A stretch of 64,000 nt of DNA, taken from positions 1 through 64,000 of the forward strand of contig JANQGC010000219.1 of the NCBI GenBank assembly GCA_028277515.1, written 5' to 3'. Shown one piece after another: positions 16,203 to 25,711 of the stretch. Positions within the stretch are counted from its first letter, which is position 1; each line of letters begins with the position of its first letter. A program made the translations under genes and the position numbers. The stretch comes from Anaerolineae bacterium (GTDB lineage Bacteria > Chloroflexota > Anaerolineae > Promineifilales > Promineifilaceae). The notes beneath the pieces were generated by a model. The model saw nothing but the letters and a program-made list of their open reading frames with translations. It did no database searches and was not told the DNA's origin.

Positions 16203-16270
16203 AAGTGACAGTCACCTATTACTGCTGTTCAGTGAGGTCTTAGTCTTTCAAGTGGCTGTCACTTGTTAAG
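16203..16270 (+). repeat. 62-bp double-dyad repeat, copy 2 (overlaps M28 gene end)
   Basis: Left arm AAGTGACAGTCACCT at 16203-16217 and right arm AAGTGGCTGTCACTT at 16250-16264, outer distance again 62 bp, tail GTTAAG. The interior (GAGGTCTTAGTCTTTCA) is close to copy 4. The last ten codons and the stop of the convergent M28 peptidase gene lie inside this element. Confidence 0.9.
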
Positions 16271-17670
16271 ATGTGCTCTTGATAAAAAGCCTTCACCCGT
16301 TCCGATAATTCATGTTCCTCCCTGTAATCGGGATTGTCTAAAATAGCTTTTACATCTTCTTGAGAACGGCGGGTTACCGGCCAATTTTCCATCATCGCCA
16401 TGCGTATCGCCAATCGAGCCGCCAGGGCCGCCGCTTCACGCATTCCCTTCAGCGACACTTTATCAACGGTATCAAATTTCGTGTGCCCATACCCCCGGCC
16501 GCTCCTACCCGGTTTTAAACTGCCGATGCCCCCTGTCGGAACGCCGGCGAGCATGAAAGGATAATGGTCAGAGTGCGCACTTAATGATTGGCCAACGCCA
16601 AAATCAAGAACCATTTCTTCCCCCCACCTTTCAAATAAGTTGGCTAATGCCGGCCATTCATTGAGCATAATATCTTTTTGTGCAATCGCTCCTGCCATAT
16701 CCATGTTCAGGTAGAATCGGACTTTGTCTAGCTCTGACTCATGCTGCTGCACATATTGCGTTGAGCCAATCAAACCTATCTCCTCGGCTCCCCAAAAAGC
16801 GAAGCGCACAGTGGCCGGTAAATCGGGGGCATATTGGGCGAGGACACGCGCCGCCTCCAGCAGGGCAACAGTTCCGGAGGCCGGATCGGCCGCTCCTTGG
16901 GCAATATCATGACCATCATAATGACAACCAAGCATGACGATTGAATCCGGATCTTTCTTACCTGGCAGATCACCGAGCAGGTTCCAGGAGGTCACCGGTT
17001 GGATGACATCTGTACTTGTTAAATGAATACGAACCTTACCGTGACGCGCCAATAGACGACGGATAAATTGGCCATCCTCCAAACTGATCGAAATGCCCGG
17101 GATCAAAGCGGCGCCTCCCTGGGGGCTGTCATAGCCTATGCCGCCAGTCGCAGGCCCATATCCGGGATAATGATTGACAAATATGAAACCAATCGCACCC
17201 GCCAAAAGGGAATGGTTAAATTTTTCATTGCGATGAATCCAGCGTTTGCTCCCTTTTGGGTAAGTATGGCTAGTCGTGAGCACAATCTTGCCGGCGATTT
17301 CGTCTGACAACCTGTCGAAATCCTCCGGCGCGCCTTCACCAATATCAATGATCTCACCCTCTAAATCGGCCGGCGGTGAGTGCGGCAGGGTAATACAAGG
17401 GATTTCCCTATTAACTGGCTCGGTTATCAGCAAGGACACTTCTCCCCGCCGCCAGCCCTCATAGGATACTGCTTCTAACTTTGGGTTCTTTATGCCATAG
17501 GACAGCAATTTTGATTCCATGAACCTTGCCGCTTGCGCTTCCATCTCAGATCCGGCAAAGCGTGAACCGATCTCATCGCACAGGACAACCAGGTTGTCCA
17601 TTAAATCGCGGCTGGTGTAAATGTCGCCAATGATTCGGCGATCAGTTTCCAAAAACGGATTTTCTACCAT
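16240..17670 (-). CDS. M28-family metallopeptidase with PA-like insert
   Basis: A 476-residue zinc aminopeptidase-like protein without a signal peptide. Zinc ligands and catalytic residues of family M28 are all visible: GCHYDGHD (H, D), GAADPASG (bridging D), WGAEEIGL (general base E and ligand E), NMDMAG (D) and GHTKFDTVD (H). A protease-associated-like domain precedes them (about 85-225, with LAGAIGFIFVNHYPG). The C-terminal HILTSDSHLKD is encoded by a copy of the 62-bp repeat, so the original end was probably lost. It lies 25 bases downstream of the sensor kinase gene on the same strand, so the two are likely cotranscribed. Confidence 0.88.
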   Translation of the reverse strand: MVENPFLETDRRIIGDIYTSRDLMDNLVVLCDEIGSRFAGSEMEAQAARFMESKLLSYGIKNPKLEAVSYEGWRRGEVSLLITEPVNREIPCITLPHSPPADLEGEIIDIGEGAPEDFDRLSDEIAGKIVLTTSHTYPKGSKRWIHRNEKFNHSLLAGAIGFIFVNHYPGYGPATGGIGYDSPQGGAALIPGISISLEDGQFIRRLLARHGKVRIHLTSTDVIQPVTSWNLLGDLPGKKDPDSIVMLGCHYDGHDIAQGAADPASGTVALLEAARVLAQYAPDLPATVRFAFWGAEEIGLIGSTQYVQQHESELDKVRFYLNMDMAGAIAQKDIMLNEWPALANLFERWGEEMVLDFGVGQSLSAHSDHYPFMLAGVPTGGIGSLKPGRSGRGYGHTKFDTVDKVSLKGMREAAALAARLAIRMAMMENWPVTRRSQEDVKAILDNPDYREEHELSERVKAFYQEHILTSDSHLKD

Positions 17671-17695
17671 GAATCTTCACTCCGTGACTTGATTA

Positions 17696-20125
17696 TTATT
17701 CGGCGGGAAGGACCGGAACACCGGGAAGAGTAAATGTAAACTTACTGCCTCCTGTACTGTGAGGTTCCATCCATATCCGGCCGTTATGAACCTCAACCGC
17801 CAGCTTGCAAAATGTCAGCCCCAAACCTGTCCCTCGAATCCGGGCGCCACCGCTGTTTGTCCGCGCAAACCGGTTAAAAATCTGATCGCGGTCTGCCTCC
17901 GTAATACCTGGACCCGTGTCACTGATAATACAACGCACACCGGGTTCACGCTCCTTATTTATCGCCGGCTCGGCAATCGCCCGGCAGTGAACATATCCCG
18001 CTTTAGGGGTATATTTTAATGCATTGTCAATCAAATTGATTAAAACACGGCGGATTATATCCACATCCGCCCAGGCAAGAGGCAAGTCAGGATCGACCTG
18101 TTTGGTCAATTGAATTTGCCGCTGGTCAGCCAGAACACCCAGGCGGTTCATGACCTTATCAATCAAAGCGGACATATTCACTGCTTCTTCATCAATCACT
18201 AGTTGGCCGGCCTCCATACGGTTGACGTCCATCAAGGAATCAACCATATCCAACATATCATAGCTGCTTTGACTGGCATCTTTAACCGCCTCTTTCGCCG
18301 CCTCAAGATTGGCATCGGCCGGCAGCAGCATGTCCACCAGATGCATGTTACTGATAAATGTCGTTACCGGATTGCGTAAATCATGAACGATCATTCGCGT
18401 CAGATCCCGGCGTTGGGCCGCCAATTCCTGTTCATCAGTCACATCACGAAATAGCATCAGCCAGCCAATCACCTGATCTTGAGCAGCCATGACGGGAGCT
18501 TCCATCCGCTCAATAAATCGCCTTTTACCTGTCGAGCCTTCATTTTCAACAGGGGATTCAAATGTGAAATGCGCACTTTGTGGAATCTGTTTCCGTTGTA
18601 GCCGGTTCAATAATTGGCTTAGTTGAGCAGATGTATATCCTAGTTTCAATGCATCTTCGTCGGTTTGCAACATTTCCTGGGCTAGTGCGCCGGCTGGACG
18701 GCCAATCATTTCCGCGGCGACATGATTGATCAAAATAATGTTTCCCAGGGGATGGAGCATCAAAACCCCTTCGTGCATCGAATCCAGAAGCGCTTGTAAT
18801 TGTTTGACCCGTTCGGCCAGGGCCTGATCGGTTTGGTTATATAGGCGAACCGTCTCACGATAAAGACGTGCATTTTGAATCGCCGCACTGGCCTGGCCGG
18901 CGACTGCCAGTAGAACCTCCTTGCTCCAGCGGTTGAAGGGACGGCCTGGCGGATATCGCTGTAGAACCAGGGCACCGATGGTGTCTTCCACCGTATGCAG
19001 CGGAACCCCCAACCAGGCCGCCGGCCGAGGAGCAGGAGGTAAAAGATTGTGATGGCCAGCAAAATGCATATTATTGGTTGTCAGTTCTAATGATCGGCCG
19101 TTCTCGATCACCCACTGCGTAAGATCATCAATCTCTTCAACAGTTTGCCGTTCATTGCCTAGCCCTGTTTCGATCCTCCCCAAATTTTCCTGCCCCGTTC
19201 CCATGATAACTTGCACGATTTTCTGTTGTCCTTCCTCGCTGTTGATAAGTGCGACGGAATAACAATCGGCCGGGATTAATGCCGACATGGTACGCCATGT
19301 CCGTTCGATTACCTGGGATAAGTCAAGAGTTTCACGCAACGAACTGCCAACGGCATTCAAAACGGCAAACTGTTGGTGTTGCTGCTCTAAAATAAACCGC
19401 TGCTGCCAGTTTACCCATAAAAGGATGGCAATAAACATGACACTCAAACAGTAAACGACAAAAATAGGGATTCCCCCCGTTCCAAAGGCCGTCGCCCCAA
19501 ACAACGCAAAGGGTTGGGCCAGCAGCGTGACCATGATGATCGGTCCCAGGTGGCTTGTCAAAAACTCCCGTGCTTTTCCTCCACTGAACACCCATAAAAC
19601 GAAAAATAAGAGCAAATAAGTTGCGCTGTAGACAAGGGCCAGGTAAGCGAAACTAAAGACATTTGTGGCATCGCTGACGATTGGGGGAATTTCTCCACCT
19701 GCCAACTGGTATACCAAAGAACCGAGGGCTAAAGCTATGAGATAGACCAAGGCTCTGGCTGTGCGCTCAATCCAATTCGGCCGTTGAACATCAATATATT
19801 CCCAAATCGGGTTCCAAAGTCTATGGCTCAAAGCGGCTATCAACAGACTAAAAGCACCTAATATTAATGCGGTTTGCCAGGGTAAGATCAAGGCGCTTGT
19901 CACTGATACGACAGGAATCAAACCAACCGCTCCTTTAGCAGCCGGCAATGTCAAATTTACGGTGATGACATACAGCAGAAGTATAAGAATAAGTTGGGGC
20001 GCTTCCCGCTGCTGGGTGGCCAGGTAAATTGCGACCAGAAGCATGATAAACAAAAGGACACCATTAAAAATGCCGGTAACCCATTGTCTTTGGCGAAAAT
20101 TATCCGGAAGAATGTCTGTTAACAT
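17696..20125 (-). CDS. Membrane sensor histidine kinase (GAF-PAS-HisKA-HATPase)
   Basis: An 809-residue hybrid-less sensor kinase. About seven to eight membrane helices fill residues 15-245, followed by a GAF domain (about 265-430, ending GQASAAIQNARLYRE). A short coiled coil, a PAS domain (about 445-560, LLDSMHEGVLMLHPLGNIILINHVAAEM) and the HisKA box MIVHDLRNPVT with phospho-acceptor His581 come next. The ATPase domain has N box INLIDNALKYTP, G1 ISDTGPGI and G2 GTGLGLTFCKLAVE. No response regulator is nearby, so it is an orphan kinase whose partner is unknown. It is divergent from icd and upstream of the M28 peptidase gene. Confidence 0.9.
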   Translation of the reverse strand: MLTDILPDNFRQRQWVTGIFNGVLLFIMLLVAIYLATQQREAPQLILILLLYVITVNLTLPAAKGAVGLIPVVSVTSALILPWQTALILGAFSLLIAALSHRLWNPIWEYIDVQRPNWIERTARALVYLIALALGSLVYQLAGGEIPPIVSDATNVFSFAYLALVYSATYLLLFFVLWVFSGGKAREFLTSHLGPIIMVTLLAQPFALFGATAFGTGGIPIFVVYCLSVMFIAILLWVNWQQRFILEQQHQQFAVLNAVGSSLRETLDLSQVIERTWRTMSALIPADCYSVALINSEEGQQKIVQVIMGTGQENLGRIETGLGNERQTVEEIDDLTQWVIENGRSLELTTNNMHFAGHHNLLPPAPRPAAWLGVPLHTVEDTIGALVLQRYPPGRPFNRWSKEVLLAVAGQASAAIQNARLYRETVRLYNQTDQALAERVKQLQALLDSMHEGVLMLHPLGNIILINHVAAEMIGRPAGALAQEMLQTDEDALKLGYTSAQLSQLLNRLQRKQIPQSAHFTFESPVENEGSTGKRRFIERMEAPVMAAQDQVIGWLMLFRDVTDEQELAAQRRDLTRMIVHDLRNPVTTFISNMHLVDMLLPADANLEAAKEAVKDASQSSYDMLDMVDSLMDVNRMEAGQLVIDEEAVNMSALIDKVMNRLGVLADQRQIQLTKQVDPDLPLAWADVDIIRRVLINLIDNALKYTPKAGYVHCRAIAEPAINKEREPGVRCIISDTGPGITEADRDQIFNRFARTNSGGARIRGTGLGLTFCKLAVEVHNGRIWMEPHSTGGSKFTFTLPGVPVLPAE

Positions 20126-20207
20126 CGTTATTTTCTCATCAGTTTAACATCATTTGAGCGATTCGACTTACAGCAATAATTTTCTATCCAATTGGCCGGA
20201 TTAAAGA

Positions 20208-20213
20208 TATAAT
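20208..20213 (+). promoter_or_regulatory. Candidate -10 box for icd
   Basis: A perfect TATAAT stands 97 bases before the icd start in the divergent region between the kinase and icd. No convincing -35 box is seen at the right spacing. It would give a leader of about 90 bases. Confidence 0.4.
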
Positions 20214-20309
20214 GCGCTAGCCAACCTCGGAAGTTAGGCACGATTGCATTGCATCGCCCTATCACCGAAAAAGTACAGACACAATCACCAATTAAGGAGA
20301 AATCATATC

Positions 20310-21551
20310 ATGGCCTATGAAAACATTAAAGTGCCTGCTGGAGAAAAAATTTCTTACGAAGACGGAAAATTGCATGTACCTGACAATCCAATTGTTGCCT
20401 TCATTGAAGGAGATGGTATTGGTGTGGACATCACCCCGGCTTCGCTGCGTGTTTGGGACGCGGCCGTAGAAAAAGCTTATGGCGGAAAAAGAAAAATCGC
20501 CTGGATGGAAATTTATTCCGGCGAAAAAGCCGCCCAAATTTATGATGGCAACTACATGCCCGATGAAACCTTTGAAGCCATGCGTGAATTTATCGTTGGC
20601 ATTAAAGGTCCGTTGACCACGCCAATCGGTGGCGGATTTCGCAGCCTAAACGTTACCTTGCGCCAGGTTCTCGATCTGTACGCCTGTGTTCGGCCTGTCC
20701 GTTATATTCCCGGAACTCCAAGCCCGATGCGCGAGCCGGAAAAAATGGATATCGTCATCTTCAGAGAAAATACGGAAGATGTATATTCCGGCGTGGAATG
20801 GGAAGCTGGTTCCGAAGGTGCGGAGCAGATCATTCAATTCATGAACGAAAAATTGGGCAAACATGTGCGCGACTTTTCGGCGATTGGTATCAAACCGGTC
20901 AGTGAATTCGGCACTAAGCGTCTTGTTCGCCAGGCCGTCGAATACGCTATCGACCACAACAGACCCTCTGTCACGCTCGTTCATAAAGGTAACATCATGA
21001 AATTCACAGAAGGCGCCTTTAAGAATTGGGGATATGAACTGGCCGCTGAGGAATTTGACGCTCAAACAATTAGCGAACAAGAATTATGGGACAAATATGA
21101 TGGCCATGCACCTGATGGGAAAATTGTTATCAAAGATCGTATTGCTGATAACATGTTACAGCAGTTGCTAACTCGCACTGAACAATACAGCGTTATCGCT
21201 ACACTCAATCTGAATGGCGACTATATGAGTGATGCCGCGGCTGCACAAGTTGGAGGATTGGGTATGGCGCCTGGTGGAAACATCGGCGATGGAGTCGCCC
21301 TTTTTGAAGCAACCCACGGCACCGCACCCAAATACGCCGGCAAAGATATGGTCAATCCCAGCAGCCTCATTCTAAGCGGAGTGATGATGCTGGAGTACAT
21401 GGGCTGGCAGGAAGCGGCCGATCTCATTGTTGAGGCCATGACCAAAACCATTGAAAATAAAACCGTCACCTATGATCTGCACCGCCAGATTGAAGGCGCG
21501 ACCAGGCTGTCCTGTTCAGAATACGCTGAAGCCATCGTCGCCAATATGTAA
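20310..21551 (+). CDS. icd: NADP-dependent isocitrate dehydrogenase
   Basis: A 413-residue TCA-cycle enzyme converting isocitrate to 2-oxoglutarate and CO2 with reduction of NADP. Features: [27 protein letters not shown], the substrate loop [26 protein letters not shown] (phosphorylatable Ser site in the enterobacterial enzyme), and [17 protein letters not shown]. The coenzyme segment [17 protein letters not shown] carries the Lys-Tyr pair typical of NADP use. The longer frame adds 22 codons upstream, but AAGGAG lies 9-10 bases before [11 protein letters not shown], which fixes the start at 20310. It is monocistronic, followed by a stem-loop. Confidence 0.95.
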   Translation: MAYENIKVPAGEKISYEDGKLHVPDNPIVAFIEGDGIGVDITPASLRVWDAAVEKAYGGKRKIAWMEIYSGEKAAQIYDGNYMPDETFEAMREFIVGIKGPLTTPIGGGFRSLNVTLRQVLDLYACVRPVRYIPGTPSPMREPEKMDIVIFRENTEDVYSGVEWEAGSEGAEQIIQFMNEKLGKHVRDFSAIGIKPVSEFGTKRLVRQAVEYAIDHNRPSVTLVHKGNIMKFTEGAFKNWGYELAAEEFDAQTISEQELWDKYDGHAPDGKIVIKDRIADNMLQQLLTRTEQYSVIATLNLNGDYMSDAAAAQVGGLGMAPGGNIGDGVALFEATHGTAPKYAGKDMVNPSSLILSGVMMLEYMGWQEAADLIVEAMTKTIENKTVTYDLHRQIEGATRLSCSEYAEAIVANM

Positions 21552-21560
21552 ACGAAGTAC

Positions 21561-21587
21561 TGCCAGGCATTTTAGTAATGCCTGGCA
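21561..21587 (+). terminator. Stem-loop after icd
   Basis: A perfect 11-bp stem TGCCAGGCATT/AATGCCTGGCA with a 5-base loop, 10 bases after the icd stop. No T run follows (TCCATCCTCTT), so it may be a factor-assisted terminator or a 3' stabilising hairpin. The thiD start is 15 bases later. Confidence 0.6.
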
Positions 21588-21602
21588 TCCATCCTCTTAA
21601 GC

Positions 21603-22421
21603 ATGCCCGCACCGGGAGCAACCCAACCCCAAAAGCTCTTTACCATTGGCGGCTCGGACAGCGGTGGCGCTGCCGGCATCCAGGCTGATTTAAAGACATG
21701 GACTGCGCTGGCCGGGTATGGCATGAGCGCAATAACCGCTGTCACGGCTCAAAACAGCGTAGAAGTCAAATCCGTTTATTACGTACCTCCCCCATTACTC
21801 TCTGCCCAAATCGACGCTGTCCTCACTGATTATGGCGCAGATGCGATCAAAACCGGATTTATAGGAAGATCTGATTTGGTCGAGGTCATCGGACAGAAAC
21901 TGAAAGAGCATGAGCCGCAATTCTTGATCGTCGATCCGGTTCTGGTCGACCACAAAAAGCAAGTTATGTTTTCAAAAGAAGTGATCACAGCTTACCGCGA
22001 TCATCTACTCCCTTTGGCTACGCTGGTAACTCCCAATTGGGCTGAGGCCCTGGTTCTCAGCGGCCTACCCTCCACTAGGCAACCGACATCGCAAAATCAG
22101 GACAAAGTTCTCCATGTTTTACATGAAATGAGCCAGACCAACATACTTATCACCGGCATTGAAGAAGGTGATTTCATCCTGGACATTTTTTTTGGAGGAG
22201 GGGAAAAACAAGCACTCAAAAAAAAGCGGATCGAAACTGACAACCGGCATGGCAGTGGTGACACACTCTCAGCGGCCGTCGCTGCCTATTTAGCACAAGG
22301 ATATGCCATGTTCGAGGCTATCCGCATGGCCCAAGAATTTACAACCAGCGCCTTGCAGGCAGCAAAAGAGTGGCATTTAGGCCAAGGCCACGGCCCACTA
22401 GCACATTTTTGGGGTAAGTAA
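21603..22421 (+). CDS. thiD: Hydroxymethylpyrimidine (phosphate) kinase
   Basis: A 272-residue ribokinase-fold kinase of thiamine synthesis, phosphorylating HMP or HMP-P. Motifs: GGSDSGGAAGIQADLKTW near the start, GMSAITAVTAQNS, IKTGFIGRSDLVEVI, IVDPVLVDHK, TPNWAEALVLSG and the anion-hole/base region RHGSGDTLSAAVAAYLAQG. The usual GTGCT before LSAA is GSGDT here, so substrate preference may differ. The ribosome site is weak. No other thi gene is nearby. Its TAA stop overlaps by one base the first base of repeat copy 3. Confidence 0.9.
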   Translation: MPAPGATQPQKLFTIGGSDSGGAAGIQADLKTWTALAGYGMSAITAVTAQNSVEVKSVYYVPPPLLSAQIDAVLTDYGADAIKTGFIGRSDLVEVIGQKLKEHEPQFLIVDPVLVDHKKQVMFSKEVITAYRDHLLPLATLVTPNWAEALVLSGLPSTRQPTSQNQDKVLHVLHEMSQTNILITGIEEGDFILDIFFGGGEKQALKKKRIETDNRHGSGDTLSAAVAAYLAQGYAMFEAIRMAQEFTTSALQAAKEWHLGQGHGPLAHFWGK

Positions 22422-22489
22422 GGTGACAGTCACTTTGGTCATTAATTGAGTGGCAATACTAATAATAAAGTGACTGTCACTTGATTAGG
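22421..22489 (-). repeat. 62-bp double-dyad repeat, copy 3 (inverted)
   Basis: Arms AGGTGACAGTCACTT (22421-22435) and AAGTGACTGTCACTT (22468-22482), outer distance 62 bp. The interior aligns better with the other copies when reversed (CACTTTATTATTA against CACTTATTATTA), so this copy is inserted in the opposite orientation. It starts on the last base of the thiD stop codon. Confidence 0.85.
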
Positions 22490-22633
22490 AACTTCGCGAA
22501 CAAATCAGTGGAACCTTTAGCCTATTGGCCTGATCAGAACCATTGGATATTCATTTGCCTGATATCCTTGCCCAAGCAGCATCTTTTTGATAATCTCCAT
22601 GCATTCAGAACGTTTTGAACGCAAGGTAACAAA

Positions 22634-23170
22634 ATGCACGAAGCACTGGAAGCGGTAAATGATAGTACGGTGGCAGGGATCGGACGGTTGGCCGGGTTTT
22701 TCGGCTTTAGCGACGTGATGGGTCGTCTGTATGGAACCTTAATGCTCAGCCCTGAGCCAATGTCATTGGACAGTTTGGCCAGCAAATTAGAAATTAGCAA
22801 AGGCTCAGTGAGCATGAATATGCGTGCCATTGAACGTTGGGGGATGGCCAAAGAAGTTTGGATGCGCGGTGAACGTAAAAAGTATTATCGCGCCGAATCT
22901 GATTTGTGGCAGGTGATCCGTAATGTTCTTGGTAGTCGGGAACAGCGAGAGGTACAGGTAGCCCTGGATGTTCTTGGCGAAAGCATCACCAGACTCCGGT
23001 CCGCCGAAGAGGAATTAACGCCGGAAGAACGAGAATTGGCTCGCTATTACCTGGAACGTATCGCCGAACTGCAATCTTTCTTCCAGGTTGCCCAGTTAGC
23101 TCTCGCCGCCGTCCTGGGTGGAGATGAATCACTCGATTTTGACGCTGTTACCAAAATAGAAATCGGGTAA
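22634..23170 (+). CDS. GbsR/MarR-like winged-helix transcriptional regulator
   Basis: A 178-residue regulator of the GbsR type. The winged helix-turn-helix covers about residues 30-85: GFFGFSDVMGRLYGTLMLSPEPMSLDSLASKLEISKGSVSMNMRAIERWGMAKEVWMRGERKKYYRAE. A long helical C-terminal dimerisation region follows. Relatives respond to choline or glycine betaine, or act as general MarR-like repressors; no such target gene is adjacent, so its ligand is unknown. AAGG lies 7 bases before the ATG. It is followed by a strong stem-loop. Confidence 0.88.
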   Translation: MHEALEAVNDSTVAGIGRLAGFFGFSDVMGRLYGTLMLSPEPMSLDSLASKLEISKGSVSMNMRAIERWGMAKEVWMRGERKKYYRAESDLWQVIRNVLGSREQREVQVALDVLGESITRLRSAEEELTPEERELARYYLERIAELQSFFQVAQLALAAVLGGDESLDFDAVTKIEIG

Positions 23171-23243
23171 TTTCCACCTTTTCTCTCATCAACACAGCAT
23201 TGAGTTCTCTTTACAACAAACATTTTGCTGCCATCAAACGAAA

Positions 23244-23277
23244 GACCACAACAAACTGGGGAAAATTTGTTGTGGTC
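23244..23277. terminator. Bidirectional terminator between GbsR-like and S8 genes
   Basis: A perfect 12-bp stem GACCACAACAAA/TTTGTTGTGGTC (23244-23255 and 23266-23277) with a 10-base loop lies between two convergent genes. On the minus strand it is followed by TTTCGTTT, so it best serves the S8 protease gene; on the plus strand the downstream T content is low. Confidence 0.7.
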
Positions 23278-23302
23278 TCAATCATCGTTTATAGTCGTCT
23301 TC

Positions 23303-24538
23303 TTATATCAAAGGGGCCTGGACGAGACCGGCGCCAACATCAAATGGATCAAAATCAAATGGATCAAAGCCCGAATCCAGCCGGTTCAGGTCAGCTCGGC
23401 CAATTAACAAACCAGAAAGCAGCTTTACGCTGATAGGCCTATTTTCTGTTAGCAATTTTTCTCCCCACAGCGCAGCAACGCCAGCCACATGAGGAGTCGC
23501 CATACTTGTGCCGCTATATGAGCCGAATCTTCCACCGGGTACGGACGAAATAACTCCAACCCCAGGGCCAGAAATATTGCACCCCGTATTTGAGAATTGG
23601 GCAACAAAAAGCGAATCATGGGCATCTCCAGTTTCTCCAAGTGCACCGACAGACATTGCGCCATTGGCCGCAGCTGGAGGCGCCACGGCAAGTTCATATG
23701 CCGGATTTATATTCCTCTTACTTTCATTTCCTGCGGCGGCAATACACAATGTACCTCGTGCCAGCTCTGGCCAATCCGGTGTGTTTTCGCCTCCGGATAA
23801 CAGAGCAATCAGGCGATCAAAGATTCTCGAATTCGCTCGGTATCCTTGTAAACCGATGTCTGAAGCCAGATCTTCAGGGTAACCAAGGCTTATCAAGTGG
23901 GCCACAAAATTCGGAAAGCTCATGCCAAGCGACATCGATATAATATGAGCTCCTTCATCAAAGGCCCACTGCATGGCTTTGACGATACCATCCGTCGATC
24001 CCGCGCCTTGGCTATTAAGAACTTTTCCAATTAAAGCACGCTCGATTCCCGGGGCTACCCCGAAGCGATATCCATTGACATCCTGCCCGAAAATAGTGCC
24101 CGCCACATGGGTGCCATGACCATGCCTATCACCATCACCTTCGCCAGTAAAATCCTTTTGGACAATGTTTGTACCTTGAAAGGCCGGATGGTTGGGATCA
24201 ATACCTGTATCAAGTATTGCTACAGTTATCCCTTTTCCCGTATATGGGCTCGCATCAGCTTTTACAGCTTTTACACCCCATGTCATGGCCGCTGCCGGAG
24301 GAGCATCAAAGCTCTCTACATCTACAGGGGCAATCAGATTCACAGGAAAAGGTGGGGCAATTGCTTCAACACCTGGATCCCGTCTCAATGATGCAATTGC
24401 ATTATTGTCAAGGCGCTCAATAGCAACTTGCGGTTGATCTTGTATTAACCCACCCAGAGCCCTGGCGCCAATGCCAAACGGTTCTCCTAAATCTGGTGCA
24501 GTTTTTTTCCTTAGTACGATGTAATCATTTTGAGGCAT
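23303..24538 (-). CDS. Subtilisin-like S8 serine peptidase without signal peptide
   Basis: A 411-residue subtilase. The catalytic triad is intact: Asp in AILDTGIDP (about 108), His in HGHGTHVAG (about 144) and Ser in SGTSMATPHVAG (about 344), with oxyanion Asn in CIAAAGNES. Residues 1-80 look like an inhibitor_I9-type prosegment (VAIERLDNNAIASLRRDPGVEAIAPPFPVNLI), but no signal peptide or membrane helix precedes it. It is therefore cytosolic or exported by an unusual route. The tail has a repeated FDPFDFDPFD. GGAG lies 6 bases before the ATG. It is the leftmost gene of the accessory island; the neighbouring genes on the same strand include a second serine protease. Confidence 0.9.
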   Translation of the reverse strand: MPQNDYIVLRKKTAPDLGEPFGIGARALGGLIQDQPQVAIERLDNNAIASLRRDPGVEAIAPPFPVNLIAPVDVESFDAPPAAAMTWGVKAVKADASPYTGKGITVAILDTGIDPNHPAFQGTNIVQKDFTGEGDGDRHGHGTHVAGTIFGQDVNGYRFGVAPGIERALIGKVLNSQGAGSTDGIVKAMQWAFDEGAHIISMSLGMSFPNFVAHLISLGYPEDLASDIGLQGYRANSRIFDRLIALLSGGENTPDWPELARGTLCIAAAGNESKRNINPAYELAVAPPAAANGAMSVGALGETGDAHDSLFVAQFSNTGCNISGPGVGVISSVPGGRFGSYSGTSMATPHVAGVAALWGEKLLTENRPISVKLLSGLLIGRADLNRLDSGFDPFDFDPFDVGAGLVQAPLI

Positions 24539-24886
24539 GTTAATCTCCTTTTTTGTGCTTGTGTCATTTATTTTTGTTTAATTGATAAAATATTTTGCCC
24601 TAAAATCAAATCAACATGACAACCTCCGTTTTATTAATCATTGGTATCCACTCCGACAAGAATCGCATCAAAAACCACGTTTTTTCTTGCACTTTTACCG
24701 GGCAAAACTCCCCTGAAAAGCGCTTTGCCCTTTTTTCTATCCGAAAACTATTCAAATCTGATTTTCGTCATATCGCATGAAGCTTGTGCCTAGTCTGGCT
24801 CGTTCCTAAAATCAAAATTTTCGTATCTTCTCTCTCAAGTAAAGCATTTGGTTTCGTTAAACACCACAAACATCTGTGTTTATGTT
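24539..24886. other. Intergenic region with an orphan plus-strand terminator
   Basis: A 348-base AT-rich gap without a credible gene. The right side should hold the end of the propeller-gene transcript and the left side the S8 promoter, both on the minus strand. At 24700-24736 there is a stem GGGCAAA/TTTGCCC with an inner AGCGCT dyad followed by TTTTTT on the plus strand. No plus-strand gene lies upstream for about 1.4 kb, so this terminator has no obvious client. Confidence 0.4.
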
Positions 24887-25711
24887 TCACTCACGGATGT
24901 CATAAATGTAAAGTCGTGCCTCTTCATCGCTGACCAGGTAAAGACGATTTTTGTCCGGAGCGATAGCAATACCTTCTGCTTTTTTGATTTCTCGATACTC
25001 ACCATTATCTCCGTAGCCAAGTTTGGAGCTCTGAATGACTTTGTTTTCTTTACAGTCATACAAGAACAATCTTTTCGCCTTATCACTAATAATCCAAAAA
25101 CAATCTCGACCGTGGTCGTAGCTAATGTCTGAGAAATCAATATCATCAGGACTCGCCCTAGTATCACGAAAGCCATTTTCATCGTTCAGCAATTTGTGAC
25201 TCTGAATCATCTTCAGATTAGAAGATACTTCCACGAGTAAGCCGGGATCTCTTTCTTTCATCACAACAATTGTTCCTGTCCTTGTGTTCCAGGTTATGCC
25301 TTCAAGCCCCTTGTTTGCGTTGCCTCCAGAAAATAAATGTTTAATCGAATCGAACCCCTTCATAGCAGCGAGATATTGTCTGTCAACCACCTCTTGTGTA
25401 TCGATCTTGATCTTGATGATCTCATTGTCGGGTTCTTTGACGGTGTATAAGAACTCGGCTGTGGGATCAAGAACGATCCCTTCCAGTTCTCGGTCTGGAA
25501 TTTTAAAGGATTTATCTTCTACTAAATCCCCATCTAGGCGCAAATTGAAGATTTTTTTTGTATCATCGCTGATCACCCACAGGGATTTATTGTCATGTGA
25601 CAGCGAGAGACCTGACGGCTCGTTCAAGCCTTCCGCTTCATTCAAAATTTCGAAGTGATCAAGATACGTCAGGCTGAAGCTCAGCTCGTTCCTTTCTATA
25701 GCGTTTGGCAT
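24887..25711 (-). CDS. SdiA-regulated-type beta-propeller protein
   Basis: A 274-residue protein of repeated beta-propeller blades, close to the SdiA-regulated (YjiK-like) family. Blade motifs: GLNEPSGLSLSHDNKSLWVISDDTKKIFNL, ELEGIVLDPTAEFLYTVKE, KGLEGITWNTRTGTIVVMKERD, and KAEGIAIAPDKNRLYLVSDEEARLYIYDI. No signal peptide, unlike many relatives, so it is probably cytosolic. The longest frame starts at a TTG seven codons earlier; AGGAG 6 bases before MPNAIERNE sets the start at 25711. It lies between two proteases on the same strand. No enzymatic role can be assigned. Confidence 0.75.
   Translation of the reverse strand: MPNAIERNELSFSLTYLDHFEILNEAEGLNEPSGLSLSHDNKSLWVISDDTKKIFNLRLDGDLVEDKSFKIPDRELEGIVLDPTAEFLYTVKEPDNEIIKIKIDTQEVVDRQYLAAMKGFDSIKHLFSGGNANKGLEGITWNTRTGTIVVMKERDPGLLVEVSSNLKMIQSHKLLNDENGFRDTRASPDDIDFSDISYDHGRDCFWIISDKAKRLFLYDCKENKVIQSSKLGYGDNGEYREIKKAEGIAIAPDKNRLYLVSDEEARLYIYDIRE

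Noticed and set aside
23508..24437. Several plus-strand open frames over the subtilase gene
   Set aside because: They are antisense to an intact triad-bearing protease; composition is shadow-like.
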